DNA of 60,000 nucleotides from Takakia lepidozioides (taxonomy: Eukaryota; Streptophyta; Takakiopsida; Takakiales; Takakiaceae): positions 17,052,001 through 17,112,000 of the forward strand of contig CM060733.1 of NCBI GenBank assembly GCA_030704615.1, written 5' to 3'. Made by a program: the position numbers and the translations under genes. Shown in pieces: positions 49,411-60,000 of this stretch (position 1 is its first letter; every line of letters starts with the position of its first letter). Under the pieces are notes generated by a model, which did not search any database, was not told the origin of the DNA, and was given only the letters and a program-made list of their open reading frames with translations.

Positions 49411-51096
49411 TGGGATCACACCAAAATGATTACGAGAAAAATATATCCGATTAATTCGCATCTGTCTCCCCCTGATATCAGGCATTCTTGGCTGCAGTCC
49501 TGAGCCAGAAATCCTGCATGTTGCAGCATGAGGCTGCGGCCCCACCTGGCTGCCAGAAGCTTCAGCACTCTGACCTGCTGATCCTGATACCTGTCGGCCC
49601 TCAGGAACTTCTAGACTTTGGCTGAGTATGTTTGTTGGGCGAACCATGACGCCATCCAAAGACAGTCCACTCTTTCTATAGGTATTAACATTCATCATAG
49701 AAAACTCCAAACCCACCTTTGCCCCACTCCCAACACAGAACTCCCCCACATCATATTCCATCCAGTTATCGCCCACTAACCGAACAGACCCTAGGGTTGA
49801 GTGGTGGTTTTGCATTGGGGCAGCAAAACTGTTCCCACCCCTCCTTCTAGGACCTCCCTGGATTGGTGACTCCCGCTGCTCCCCAACAGAAGAAACACAT
49901 GTAGTGTGCTGGCCTCCGGTTGTCGTGAGAACAAATTCGAGAGGGACACCAACCCATCCATGTTGACTGTCCACCTGAATCCGCCATGATACAGTGTAAG
50001 CTCCAGGTGGAAGCAAACACTCCATCTTGCCAGTGACTTCCAACCACCACACAAAATTTAGGTGTGCTACCTCGTCGAACCTGCACAAGGTACCAATCTG
50101 GCTAAATTTACTCTGAGGAGGAACGATAGCCTCAACTTGTGTTAACTATATAGCCATGATTCATCCGAGTCCCAGTACTTTCCCTTCCTTGCAGTAAAAA
50201 GAAGCTCTCATTCTTGAAATACTTCAAATCTTCATGCCAGCTTGCTCCACCTCTATTTGTTATGATCTGTTGTGATAAAGCGCGTTGTATCTCTTTGAAC
50301 AATGATCGCCAGATTCTGTACTGTGGAAGGTGATTGACAATTTGCTCTACATGTCTCTCCAACTCTAACAGACCTAAGGAACAATGACAGTTCGAAACAC
50401 TATTCAACTTTCAAGAACTTAGTGACTTCAGAGTGGAACACCTACATGGAACCTTGTTGAGGCATCCATTTCCAGTACTTTGGAGTTTCACCCCAAATTA
50501 CGCGCAAGCCCCTGGACGATACACCTTGGGATACTCCCCCTGTAGTCCGATCCAACCACAGGACCTGTTCATTTGCACCCCCCCCCCCCACCCACATCAA
50601 CAAACAAACAACCTGAAAGCAAAAACGATCTCCGACATTTTATAAAGACAAAGAGAGAAAGACAGAGAGAGCTTCATCAATACCACGGTATCATGCAATT
50701 TAGATCTCAATGATGTCAGACTACGGGAGAGAGGCATTTAGCGCAAACCTGAGTACCATCTCGGAGAAGAACGCGGTCACAAAGACGTTTGAAAATATCC
50801 TTTTTGCAAGCAAATTCTGGAGAAACATTTCCCGCAAGCGCCATGATTTCACGGTACAATTCCGGCAACTGCTGTTCCCATACGACGTCCGACTCTGATG
50901 CTGTGTAAAACGCATGACAAACACAGCCACATCTGATAACATCTTTAGGACTAAGACATTCTAGGATGTGAACTATACAAGCCTCAGGTAAGTCTGCCAA
51001 ATTGACTCCATTCCTGGAATAAATCTTCTCACTGCGACCATTCTGTTCTGTCTCTTGAGCCTCGATCAAATTCTCAAGTGGTTGCTCCCCCTCCAT
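49123..51096 (-). CDS. F-box protein with PP2-type lectin-like domain
   Basis: Three exons join in phase: 51096-50749, 50564-50446 and 50080-49123, giving 474 residues. The F-box (about 27-75) reads NLADLPEACIVHILECLSPK, then DVIRCGCVCHAFYTAS and DVVWEQQLP. The PP2 (phloem protein 2) domain follows: VLWLDRTTGG, GLRVIWGETPKYWKWM, FDEVAHLNFVWWLEVTGKME, and near its end GLEFSMMNVNTYRKSGLSLDG. Such proteins are thought to be SCF ubiquitin-ligase adaptors whose PP2 domain may bind glycans or targets. Beyond the domain is a long Ser/Gln/Asp-rich tail including one 225-bp repeat unit. The stop at 49123 sits at a CACAG/GTAGAG string that could be a splice donor, so the 3' end is uncertain. The start is the first ATG of the frame. 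Confidence 0.82.
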
Positions 51097-52749
51097 TGAT
51101 GTTGTACAAATATCGTCCCACAAATCGCCGCACTACCCTTCCAAGCTAGAATTCTGGTCCACACGGGTCTGTCCGGCTCTAATCCAAGTGAATCTGTAGT
51201 CTGCAGCATGCCGAATGCACCTTTCATGGCCAGCAATCCCACGCCTTCCCCCTTCCTTCTGTCTCTCTCGTGTCTTGCCGCCTGCGTGCCGGCTCTTCCC
51301 AAATATCCCCCGTGCTTGCCTGCCACGTAAGGACCTGCTGACTTGTACCTCCCCATATACATCTTCATACAGCCACATGTCAACTCGGTGCTTGGCCAAA
51401 TAGGTATTGGCTAGAATACACAGTCGGCAAGGCAAAAAGAGGACAAGGATGGTTCAAGTGGACACATTCAAACATGAGAGATGGTAGGCATTAAGAAAAT
51501 GTGCATGAATGAAATGTCATTGCAATGTCTTTATTCAACCAGAAAAGTATGAGAGAGATGTGGGCCTCTCATTTTACAATATTAGCGTTGTTATGGCGCA
51601 CACGCGAGCTGAGCGGTGGGCCCCACAAACGGACGCCCGGCTCCCTCCACCCGCCCGCCGCTCCGCGCGGTTGCCCAGCCGCGCCCGCTCACCCCGCGGC
51701 TGCGGCCCAGCTGCCGCGCCCGTGGCAGCTCCCCCCCCGAGTCCCCCAATCCGCCGCGGCCGGTCCGCTGAGCCAGTCCCCTCATGTCCACTCTGCCAGT
51801 CTGCCCGCCAGTCCGCTGCCCATGAGTCCGCTTCCCTCCAGTCTACCAGTACGCTGGTGGGCGTTCCCTCAGCCAATCCCCTGCCATCCAGTCCGACGAC
51901 GACGCCCGATCTGGGCCGTCCATTTCAAAACCCATCTGAGCCCTCCCTTTTTAGGACCTAAACCCTGCGACCAAATCCGGCCTGTCTCTACTGAGGGCTC
52001 GTTGTTGTCTGATGTTACAGTAGGCATTTCCACGCACGCCTGTCTTCTTCTTGTACACGAGCGACGTTCATGATGATGAGGGGTGTGCCTGAACATGGCA
52101 GGACTGGCGGGGCAGGCTCTACAGCCACCATCATGCATATGCTTCCACTTTTTTTGCATGTTTGTTGTGCTTTAGGGAATCTTGGGCTTTCTGGTATGGT
52201 TGTATGTCAGAAATATGCTACTGCCTTATTTGTCCTCCATATCGTCATCTGCTTCTAATCCCTCATGATACGCTTAACGCCCTCGTTTTGCATCCGTTCT
52301 GAGAGGCTTCAACCCTTCGTACTGCAACCGAACCCATGAGGGCGGAAATCACGGAAGCATATGCACATGGGGGCGTGTATACATTGCAGATTTCGTATCG
52401 GACGGTGGGACTGTTTAGAGGACCAAGTAAACAGGTTTGCAAGGAACGTGCAGAAGTTGTCAATAATGGGGAACCCCAAGAAATAATGCTTTGTGAAGGA
52501 TCCACATCATATGATAGAGGGGTTGGCAGCAGATTCCAACATTCCTGCTCATCGTGTCAATGGACGTGATCCAGTCTTAAGGTCCTCAATCATCCACAAG
52601 GTCTTGTTGAATGCACAGGTCTCAGCCATGACCTTCTCCTTGCTGAAGCGGGAGCATAATCTGTACATTGCCCAATTTTGAAGGATGAGAGGTGGCTGAG
52701 ACATGTGCAGACTGCCAGATCGCGTGGATGTTTGTGGCGCTTCGGAGTG
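51097..52749. other. Upstream region of the F-box gene and a GC-rich island
   Basis: Positions 51097-51500 are the likely promoter and leader of the F-box gene. Positions 51600-51960 are strongly GC-rich, unlike the surroundings, and open in several frames on both strands, as composition alone would allow. From about 51775 the strings CCAGTCTGCC, CCAGTCCGCT and GAGTCCGCTT begin, which may mark the outer part of the hAT element. No gene is supported. Confidence 0.4.
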
Positions 52750-53319
52750 GATCTTGTCCATTGACACTTGAGGACAATGAGGACAATTCAGATATCAGTC
52801 TGATGTTCTGCCACTTCATCATTCCAGTGTGTCGCGAGTCTGCGTGCATTGGGTCTGCTGGCCCGTCAGTGCCTGGGATATCCCTCTTCGGGCCTAAATA
52901 TCATGTTGTCAATTTGTTGAACCATAGGTGTGCTGGAAGTCCGTCTGTTGGGATATCAGTCTGTTACACTTCGGATATCTGTCAGTTCTGCCGAGAGTCT
53001 GTTTAGGGTTGGGTTTGTTCGACTTTCCAATTTTCCCCTTGGTCTCTTTTCCCATCAGACTCTCGTCAGTCTGTTGAACCCTCCTCTGCTACATACTCTT
53101 GTATGGATATCAGTCTGTTGTGCCGCCAGTCTCTTGGAAGTGGGACTGTTCGACTTTCCTGTTTACTGTAAGTCTCGTCTATCGTCAGTCTATTGAACCG
53201 TCGGTCGGGTGGAAGTCCGTCTCTTAGGATATAAGTCCGTTACCACTGAGTTCTTCCACGAGTCCGTTCGCAGTGGGTCTTCGGCAGTCCTGTTATCTTC
53301 TTTCCGCTGGACCGCAGTT

Positions 53320-55692
53320 TCATTCGCATTGCTTTTCCAGTGAGTCTGTTGAGCCGTTGGTCTGGTGGTCACTGGGTCTCTTTGCTATCAACTCCTCGTT
53401 GTCATCTAAGAGGATTTCCTCACTGTTGAAAAACTCGTTCATGGAGGAGCTCATGCAACCAACACGAGCATCATTCGGCCAATTCTTAACAATGCTCACA
53501 AGCATATCAAGGTTCTGAATACCTAACTTGCAACGTCGCAAGTTTGTAATAACACCTGCAATGATAAAAACCCTCTCACATTCAATTTGAGACCCAACAA
53601 TGCCCAACAGGAGACGTGCCAAATATCCCACATATGGAAATACAGATTCGTGCTATTTCCACCATTTCAAAGGAGCACTACACTCAGTGTCAGTGTCCTT
53701 TTGCCTTCGGAAATGCGCAAGCTGATCTCTCACCACCATCAATGTCATATCCTCACATGGCTCCTCCAAACCAAACAATGACATGTCATCCTGAGTGGAA
53801 TCTGGCTCCGGCTGGGTCGTAGCATCCGGGTGAAGGATCTTGAAACATTTGACCAAAAGAGGCTCCAACACCAAGGTGTCATATTGTCGAACATTGATAT
53901 GTCCCTGTTCTTTGCCCACATATTGTGTCACCAAGGACAATCCCTTGAAACACGATCAAGCATCAGCGCCAACATATTGTGGGCTTTCAATGGTTGAACT
54001 CCTTCCAAAAATGAGAGAAATGGCCCCAATACATGCACCACCTCCTGAGCCATCCGCCATTCTAACAATTGCAACTCTGCATCAAAATCCCCAATGCGAT
54101 AATCCACTGTGCCCAAGCTTCGAACACTCTCTGCTCGCATGTGTACACAAGTTGTAATTGTTGCAGCAAGAGCATCAAACAACAGCCAGTATCCGCCTGA
54201 CTGGTTCATAACACACTTATGAACCACAGGTCCGAGAACCGTGGAAATAGACTTTGCAATTGCCCACGCTTGTGGGCTTGGTATGCGAGATTGCAAAGAC
54301 AGTGAAGCCTGCCTAGAATAAAAAGTAATGATAGCTTGCCGAAATTCCAAAGTTTCTTGAAAGATGATCACTTTGGAAGCAAATCTGATTTTCACTGGAG
54401 TCTTCAGCTTGCGAGGATGAATGCCACTATCAACACATGATGCATTCCATTCTTGCCTTCCATTTCCACTCTTCTTGGTCCAAGTGATGGTCTTCTGCAA
54501 CTCTGATTGAGCATCATTTATAGACACAACCCTCATATTCATGCACACCTTTGCATCAGTCGTGGCATACTAACAACACTTGGACATTGCATGTCCAAAG
54601 CAACTTTCCACAAATGGTGCAGACAGTCCCAATGGGGCACAAGACACGACTACATTCAAAGCTGCAGTCAAAGTACCCAAATTACCTCCCTCATCTTTGA
54701 CATAAGTTATGATGCGCGAATTACCATACTTTGTCAAAAGGTCATTCACTTGTCGTGCCATGGCTGCCCCGGATGTATCAGGTGCCTCAAACATTCCCAA
54801 TGTTACATGGCATGGTTCCCATTGCTCATTAAGAAAGTGCGCTATGATGACAAAAGTATATGTTCCTCCTCTTGACATCCACAAATCAAAACTGACAGTA
54901 CAAGTTACACAACTGGATATCAATGGGGACATGTACAAGTCTTGTGTTTTTGTTGATAGTGATGGGAGCGTCTCATTCACAAGTGTGCATCGAGAGGAGA
55001 AAACTAGACGATCATTTTGTCTCCCCATTACCCTTCGTAGCCATGGAGATTCGACCAAAGACAATGGCAACAACTCTTTTGCAATGAACAGGATCAAATC
55101 CTCGTTGAACCTTTTATGTTGTTCATCATCTTTCTTGTATGGAGTTCGACTGCCAAATAAAGAAGATATGTTCCCTGGGGTAGGGCCAAGCCTCTTCTTT
55201 GCAGGTCTACGAGCATCCGGCCCATCTTTTTCCATTTCAATCCACTTACTAACCAAAGCCCATGTTTCTGATTCACATGCTTGTGAAGAACAGAGTTTCC
55301 ATGGTCTTTGTTGTAAGTTATACATCCTGGCATCTTTTCAAACACATGAGCAGGATGACAAAACACACACCTCATATACTGCGGGTGTATTGCATCTACT
55401 GGACCTGCGTTGGCAACTGCATAAAATGCCCATGATGAAGCAGTGCAATTGTAAGGTTTCCAAAACTCACGTTGCTTGCGTAGGGTGGAAAACTGCTCTT
55501 CCTCAAACATTGAGCTGCTTGAATACTATGATATTGTGGAAGACCCACCGACTGCTGAAGTGAGAGGAATTGATGAAGAAGATGATGCACATAGCGTAGG
55601 GCAAGCTTCCATAGCTCCGCATTGTTCACATTGGTGTCATGAACAACACCTCTCTCCAATTCTTCAAAGATATTGGGCTCCATACGTTGCAA
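53320..55692 (-). pseudogene. hAT transposase, with stops and frameshifts
   Basis: Order on the minus strand: a BED-type zinc finger around 55300-55400 (CVFCH followed by LHKHVNQKHG), the RNase H-like catalytic domain (54570-55325, with SFDLWMSRGGTYTF and YVKDEGGNLGTL), a helical insertion region (53928-54548), and the C-terminal dimerisation domain (53320-53631, GIVGSQIECERVF and NLRRCKLGIQNLD). Two breaks are in-frame TAG codons (54570-54572 after SKCC, and 53653-53655 after KWWK). Another is a frameshift near 53935, and the N-terminal pieces near 55330-55500 also change frame. The product is not functional as it stands. Confidence 0.85.
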
Positions 55693-55999
55693 ATGGCTGG
55701 ATACACTCCCTAAATCAAATTAATCCCAATCCAACCCAATCCAATCCATTGGCAAGAGTAGACCAGCCAAGAGAGCATGTACATTGACCATTTTCAGATC
55801 TCATAATGCTAACACAAGGCACTGGCTACAGTAGACCAGCCAAGTTACTTGGTTGCATGACTTTGTCATTCAAGGGAAAAAAAATAAAAAATAAAATGGC
55901 TAAAAGGGCCTAGCACAAGTTGTTTGGTTGCATTAATCTGCCATGAAAGGAAAAAAAAAAAACTAAAAAAAAAAAACTAAAGGCCCTAGCACAAGCTTC

Positions 56000-57510
56000 T
56001 CGGCTGCACAATTTTGCCATGAAAGGACAAAAAAAAAGATGAAGGGCTAACTTCCACGGAGGTTGTGCTGACTGCACTGCTCCCTCCCCCGTACCCGTAC
56101 CCGGCTGCTCCCTCCCCCGCGTTGATGCTCGTGCTGCTGCAACAGCAGGAGGTGAGAGACGGTACAACGTGGGAAAAAAAAACAAAAAAAAAACCCTGCT
56201 GCCTACGCTGCTCTCTCCCCCTCATGCGCTGCTTCGGCCTCCCCTACAGGCTGAGGCGCTGCTCCCTCCCCCGCGCTGATGCTCGCGCTGCTGCAGCACA
56301 TCCCGTAGGTGAAGGTGCGAGACCACAGAAGCAGGAAAACCAAACCAATAAAAAATAAAAAAATAAAAAAATTGTTGTTATCTCGCCCCGCGCTGCTCCC
56401 TCCCCCACGCGCTGGTGCGCTGATCTGATCCCTCCTCCCGCACTGCTATGCGCTGCTCCCTCCCCCACGTTGATGCTCCCGCTACTGCAGCAGCAGGAGG
56501 TGAGAGACGATACAACGTGGGAAAAAATAGAACAAAATAATAAAACCCTGCTGCCTACGCTGCTACCTCCCCCTCATGCGCTGCTTCGGCCTCCCCCACG
56601 GGCTGAGGCGCCGCTCCCTCCCCCGCGCTGATGCTCGCGCTACTACAGCACATCCCGCAGGTGGAGGTGCGAGACCACAAAAGCAAGAAAACCAAACCAA
56701 AACATAAAAAAATAAAAAAATAATGTTGCTACCTCGCCCCGCACTGCTGCGTTGTTCCCTCCCCCACGCGCTGGCGCTGATCTGATCCCTCCTCCCGCGC
56801 TGCTCCCTCCCCCGCGCTGATGCTCGCGCTGCTGCAGCAACAAGAGGTGAGAGACGATACAACGTGGGAAAAAAAAACAAAAAAAAAACCTTGCTGCCTA
56901 CGCTGCTACCTCCTCCTCCTGCGCTGCTTCGGCCTCTCCCACGGGCTGAGGCGCTGCTCCCTCCCCCGCGCTGATGCTCGCGCTGTTGCAGCACATCTCG
57001 CAGGTGGAGGTGCGAGACCACAAAAGCAGAAAACCAAACCAAATAAATAAATAAATAAAAAATGTTGCTACCTCGCCCCGCGCTGCTCCCTCCACCACGA
57101 GCTGGTGCTGATCTGATCCCTCCTCCCGCGCTGCTATGCGCTACTCCCTCCCCCACGTTGATGCTCGCGCTGCTGCAGCAGCAAGAGGTGAGAGATGATA
57201 CAACGTAGGAAAAAAAAACAAAAACAAAAACCTTGTTGCCTACGCTGCTACCTCCTCTTCCTGCGCTACTTCGGCCTCCCCCACGGGCTGAGGCGCTGCT
57301 CCCTCCCCCGCGCTGTTGCAGCACATCTCGCAGGTGGAGGTGCGAGACCACAAAAGCAGAAAACCAAACCAAAATAAATAAAATAAAAAATGTTGTTACC
57401 TCGCCCCGCGCTGGTGCGCTGCTCCCTCCCCCACGCGCTGGTGCGTTGATCTGATCTCTCCCCCATGCGCTGGTGCGTTGAGCTGATCCCTCCTCCCGCG
57501 CTGCAGCAGA
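56000..57510. repeat. Four tandem copies of a roughly 345-bp unit
   Basis: The landmark GAGGTGAGAGACGATACAACG or a near match recurs at about 56148, 56497, 56843 and 57184, so periods are about 340-350 bp. Each unit has a GC-rich part (CTCCCTCCCCCGCGCTGATG, CGCTGCTGCAGCA), a string GGTGGAGGTGCGAGACCACA, then an A-rich stretch (AAAACCAAACCAAA with AAATAAA runs). The array lies within the hAT element on the 5' side of its transposase. Long open frames on both strands here follow from the repeat and are not treated as genes. Confidence 0.75.
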
Positions 57511-57539
57511 TCGTGCGTGGAAAAAAAAAAAAAAAAAAA

Positions 57540-57720
57540 AACCTAGTGCGGGAACCAGATCCAGAACCGCCACTGACCCCCCCGGTTCCAGTTCCAAGCC
57601 GGTTCCTGGAAAAACCCGCACCCGCCGGTTCCGGTTCTGGAACCGGCTCGTCCCTGCTCCCCCGGTTTCGGTTTCGGTTTCGGTTCCCAGGAACCGGAAC
57701 CGGAACCACCGGTTTCAACC
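57540..57720. repeat. CCGGTTCC / GGTTTCGGTTTC repeat block
   Basis: Short direct and inverted strings (GGTTCC, CCGGTTCCGGTTCTGGAACC, GGTTTCGGTTTCGGTTTCGG) fill this stretch after an A run at 57520-57540. Such blocks are known near the ends of plant hAT elements. Hairpins are likely because GGAACC and GGTTCC alternate. Confidence 0.5.
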
Positions 57721-57814
57721 CGCCTAAGCGGGTACCCCCACAACACTGGTAATTTCGGAACTCAAACCCGTATCATTGATCTTACTAAAGAACCAGAGGA
57801 CGTACTTGCGGTAG

Positions 57815-58195
57815 ATGTCTAGATGCCGGAACAGCACACTGTCCAGACAGCAGACAGCAGAGTACTGCCCAGACCGAGGAACAACAGACTATCCAGATGC
57901 CGGGGCAGCAGACTATCTAGACAGCAGACAGCAGACTGCCCAGACCAAGGAACAGACTGAGCAGACTGGCCGGACACAGAAGGAGACTGAGCAGCAGTCT
58001 GAGCATGGACAGACTGTCGGCCAAGATGTCGCACACACACAGTCTGGCAGAGTACCTCCGCCCACAACACTCCCGGACTTGGGTGTTCAACCAGGGGAGC
58101 AGTCTGCCCATGTGCTTGTTTCCAATGAGGCGGTGAAGGTTGTGCCTGTCCTCATTCGCGTCTGTTCTTTCAAATTTTTGCAGCTTCACTTGTAG
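57815..58195 (+). other. Gln/Thr-rich open frame across the CAGACT array
   Basis: The 126-codon frame reads QQTAQTKEQTEQTGRTQKET and similar strings, which the CAGACT-type repeat generates directly. After about 58020 the sequence is less repetitive (VPPPTTLPDLGVQPGEQSAH). It may be simply an open repeat, or the end of an exon with an AC-rich lead. No family is recognised and I do not call it a gene. Confidence 0.3.
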
Positions 58196-60000
58196 TGTGA
58201 AAAGAAGGGGGCATAAATCCCCTTCTATGTAATTCTAACTATACTTCTTCCAGTAAAAAGAACAACCTAGCAATCTACCAGCGGCACACGGTTATGGGTT
58301 TCCCTCCTATCGTTCATGATCAGAGTTCATAAATCCTCATCCACGCCGCAGCGGAAGAGAAAACATGGATGGGGATTGAATCCTTCTTGTTCATGATTTA
58401 CACAATCTTTATACAATTGCAGCACCAATGGTGCTGCTGTGATGTTTTCAGTGATACAACCAGCCCTATGACGGAGCTAAATGCGACCCATGTGGGCATC
58501 ACCCTTGAGCAACACACGTCAAAACCCCTTTTGTAATGAGATCACTGATAAGAGAAAGACAACTCAGATCTGCCATGAATTACAGGCCTAGTGATTCTCT
58601 GCAGATGTCATGGTTTTTCCTCTATCTCCCAGTTGACCATCCCTCATTACCCCTTTTACTGAGCAGCTCTCTCCCTTCCCAAACCTTTTCTCTCTCCTTC
58701 CTGCTGTAAAATTCCTCATTTTCTTCCAACCAGCAGCCTATCTACATGCAATGCAAACACATTCAGCCATGTATCCAGTGAATCCAGCCTTGGAATCAAC
58801 CTTGGTCACACAAGACATGATCAGCTCTTCCATCAGTCTTTCTCTCACCCAAAACAGACCCCTCACACTGTTTGCCTCCAGGGACAACCCAGTTTGTCAG
58901 TGAGTTCCCAACCCTTCTACAAATCTGCATCTAAACACCCCAACAGCTCACTTTTGCCCTTTCAGATTTGAACCACAGAGTTCAAATGCTGAGTCCACTC
59001 TGAACCAGTTCTAAACTCCACATCAGTGTCAGTTTGCAGCCCCATCCACCTCTTCATCTTTCTGATTTCAAAGAGGTTACAGCTAACCCTCACTAGTGCT
59101 CACATCAACTACACTGGATTGCATTACATCTAATCATCAAAATCCCAGAGCCGCATTGTATGCAGATTCATGATACTGAAGCCAAAGGAGCAAAAACAAA
59201 ACAAATAGCAAGCATTCTGTCACTGTGGGTGAACTACATCCGCCCTCACTCAACACTCCTACAGACATGTGCATCAGATCCATTCATCTCCACCCCATCC
59301 TGGTTTGAAGTCCAGAGTCCCCATTCCATTTCTCAAAGTCTTTTTCCTGTCCTCATCACGCTCTCAGTTTGAGAGTCTCTACCAAAATTTCACAACAACG
59401 ATTCCTAAGTGCCAAAATGAAGAAGCCCGGTATCTACGAACTTATCTGTCTTATACTCCAGGTGAAGCGGTGGGTCTGCCTGCCCAAAATGGCACCTCAC
59501 CATCTCCGTCAGCAGCTACCTTAACTCCTCTTGTCGTCTGGATTTGACGATTCCAGCGTTCATTAAGTCATGACGGCCCTGCTTCAGCCTATGGCAACAA
59601 CCCTGTAGCTTGCCAACTAACTACCCTATCTCACTATCTAAGCCAATCTACCCTAAGATCTGATATGATCTTATAACAAGAAGATAGTGATCATCTGAAA
59701 GCTTCATGCATTTGTACATTCCACTCTTTACCTCCTTATTTACAGATAACCTGAGTCACCATCCACAAGCCAATCCCTCATTCGCTTTGGCAGATGCTCA
59801 TTATGTCGAGCTGCTCTTCATCCTAACTCTCCATTGATTGTGCCAGCAACCCCACCTCCCTGTTCTCTGGCAGCTGGCCGTTTCCCTTGCATGCTCATCC
59901 TCCCATGATCATGTTCATCAAGGCAATGGCAGCTCTGGTGGTTGCACAAGATTCGTGACAGCACCGCCTCCCTTCACCTGGCTTGAGGAAAACTCTTCCA
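58196..60000. other. Non-genic right end of the window
   Basis: No coding region, RNA gene or repeat copy is recognised on either strand. Short pyrimidine-rich stretches are common. It may be the flank of a gene beyond the window. Confidence 0.4.

Larger units (their letters stand above)
52750..58060 (-). mobile_element. hAT-superfamily DNA transposon, inactive
   Basis: A minus-strand hAT transposase (53320-55692) is flanked by arrays of AGTCTG-type motifs in mirrored orientation: AGTCTGTTG strings on the left (about 52790-53360, perhaps from 51770) and CAGACT/CAGACAG strings on the right (about 57840-58020). Upstream of the transposase lie four tandem copies of a roughly 345-bp unit and a block of CCGGTTCC repeats (57540-57720). 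Subterminal motif arrays are typical of hAT elements. I could not fix the terminal inverted repeats or an 8-bp target duplication, so the limits are approximate. Confidence 0.65.

Noticed and set aside
51509-52073. Overlapping plus-strand frames of 150-180 codons in the GC-rich island
   Set aside because: Several frames on both strands are open at once, which high G+C alone explains. They are Pro/Ala/Arg-rich without a family.
54709-55563. 284-codon plus-strand frame
   Set aside because: It is the antisense of the hAT transposase, whose minus-strand motifs are clear.
56563-57621. 352-codon minus-strand frame, Gly/Ala/Arg-rich
   Set aside because: It spans three units of the 345-bp tandem array and reads poly-Phe through A-rich DNA. 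It is open because of composition and repeats.

Overview
The window reads as nuclear DNA of a land plant. The genes have GT-AG introns, and the conserved proteins are plant-type: BiP, VAP27, a COX16 homologue, a plastid-type ferredoxin/metallo-beta-lactamase, and an F-box/PP2 protein. A decayed resistance-type gene joins an alpha/beta-hydrolase domain to NB-ARC and LRRs (HNL class), an architecture described from liverworts, so a bryophyte, probably a liverwort, is the best guess. This is an inference from one locus. Gene density is low and much of the rest is transposon-derived or duplicated. All splice sites were read by eye from reading phase, GT/AG dinucleotides and family conservation.

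Layout. 1-2065: repeat-rich DNA with two roughly 200-bp inverted arms carrying a tRNA-like core. 2537-7130: broken Ty3/gypsy retroelement on the minus strand (gag, RT, RNase H, partial integrase). 8182-12063: 'copy A' of a segmental duplication, holding a dead COX16 copy and a metallo-beta-lactamase copy with 4 of 11 exons. 12066-12636: 3' exons of an unrecognised gene. 13935-18780: frameshifted HNL gene (minus). 20325-20840: inverted fragment of the BDP1 5' end. 21559-28507: 'copy B' of the duplication, with an intact COX16 (plus) convergent with an intact 11-exon metallo-beta-lactamase/ferredoxin gene (minus). 30044-33558: intact 8-exon VAP27 gene (plus). 36365-40494: intact 7-exon BDP1 (TFIIIB B'') gene (plus). 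41452-44972: intact 8-exon BiP gene (minus) ending in HEEL. 45471-47141: broken coiled-coil gene (minus) whose end lies in the BiP promoter. 49123-51096: three-exon F-box/PP2 gene (minus) with a degenerate repeat tail. About 52750-58060: hAT transposon with a dead transposase, four tandem copies of a roughly 345-bp unit and AGTCTG-type subterminal arrays. 58200-60000: no gene seen.

The intact genes are housekeeping genes: ER folding (BiP), ER contact sites (VAP27), Pol III initiation (BDP1), cytochrome oxidase assembly (COX16), and a probably plastid Fe-S/metallo-beta-lactamase protein. No operon-like logic links them. The most interesting signals are the HNL gene and the history of duplication, insertion and decay that can be followed because one copy of each gene pair is still intact.
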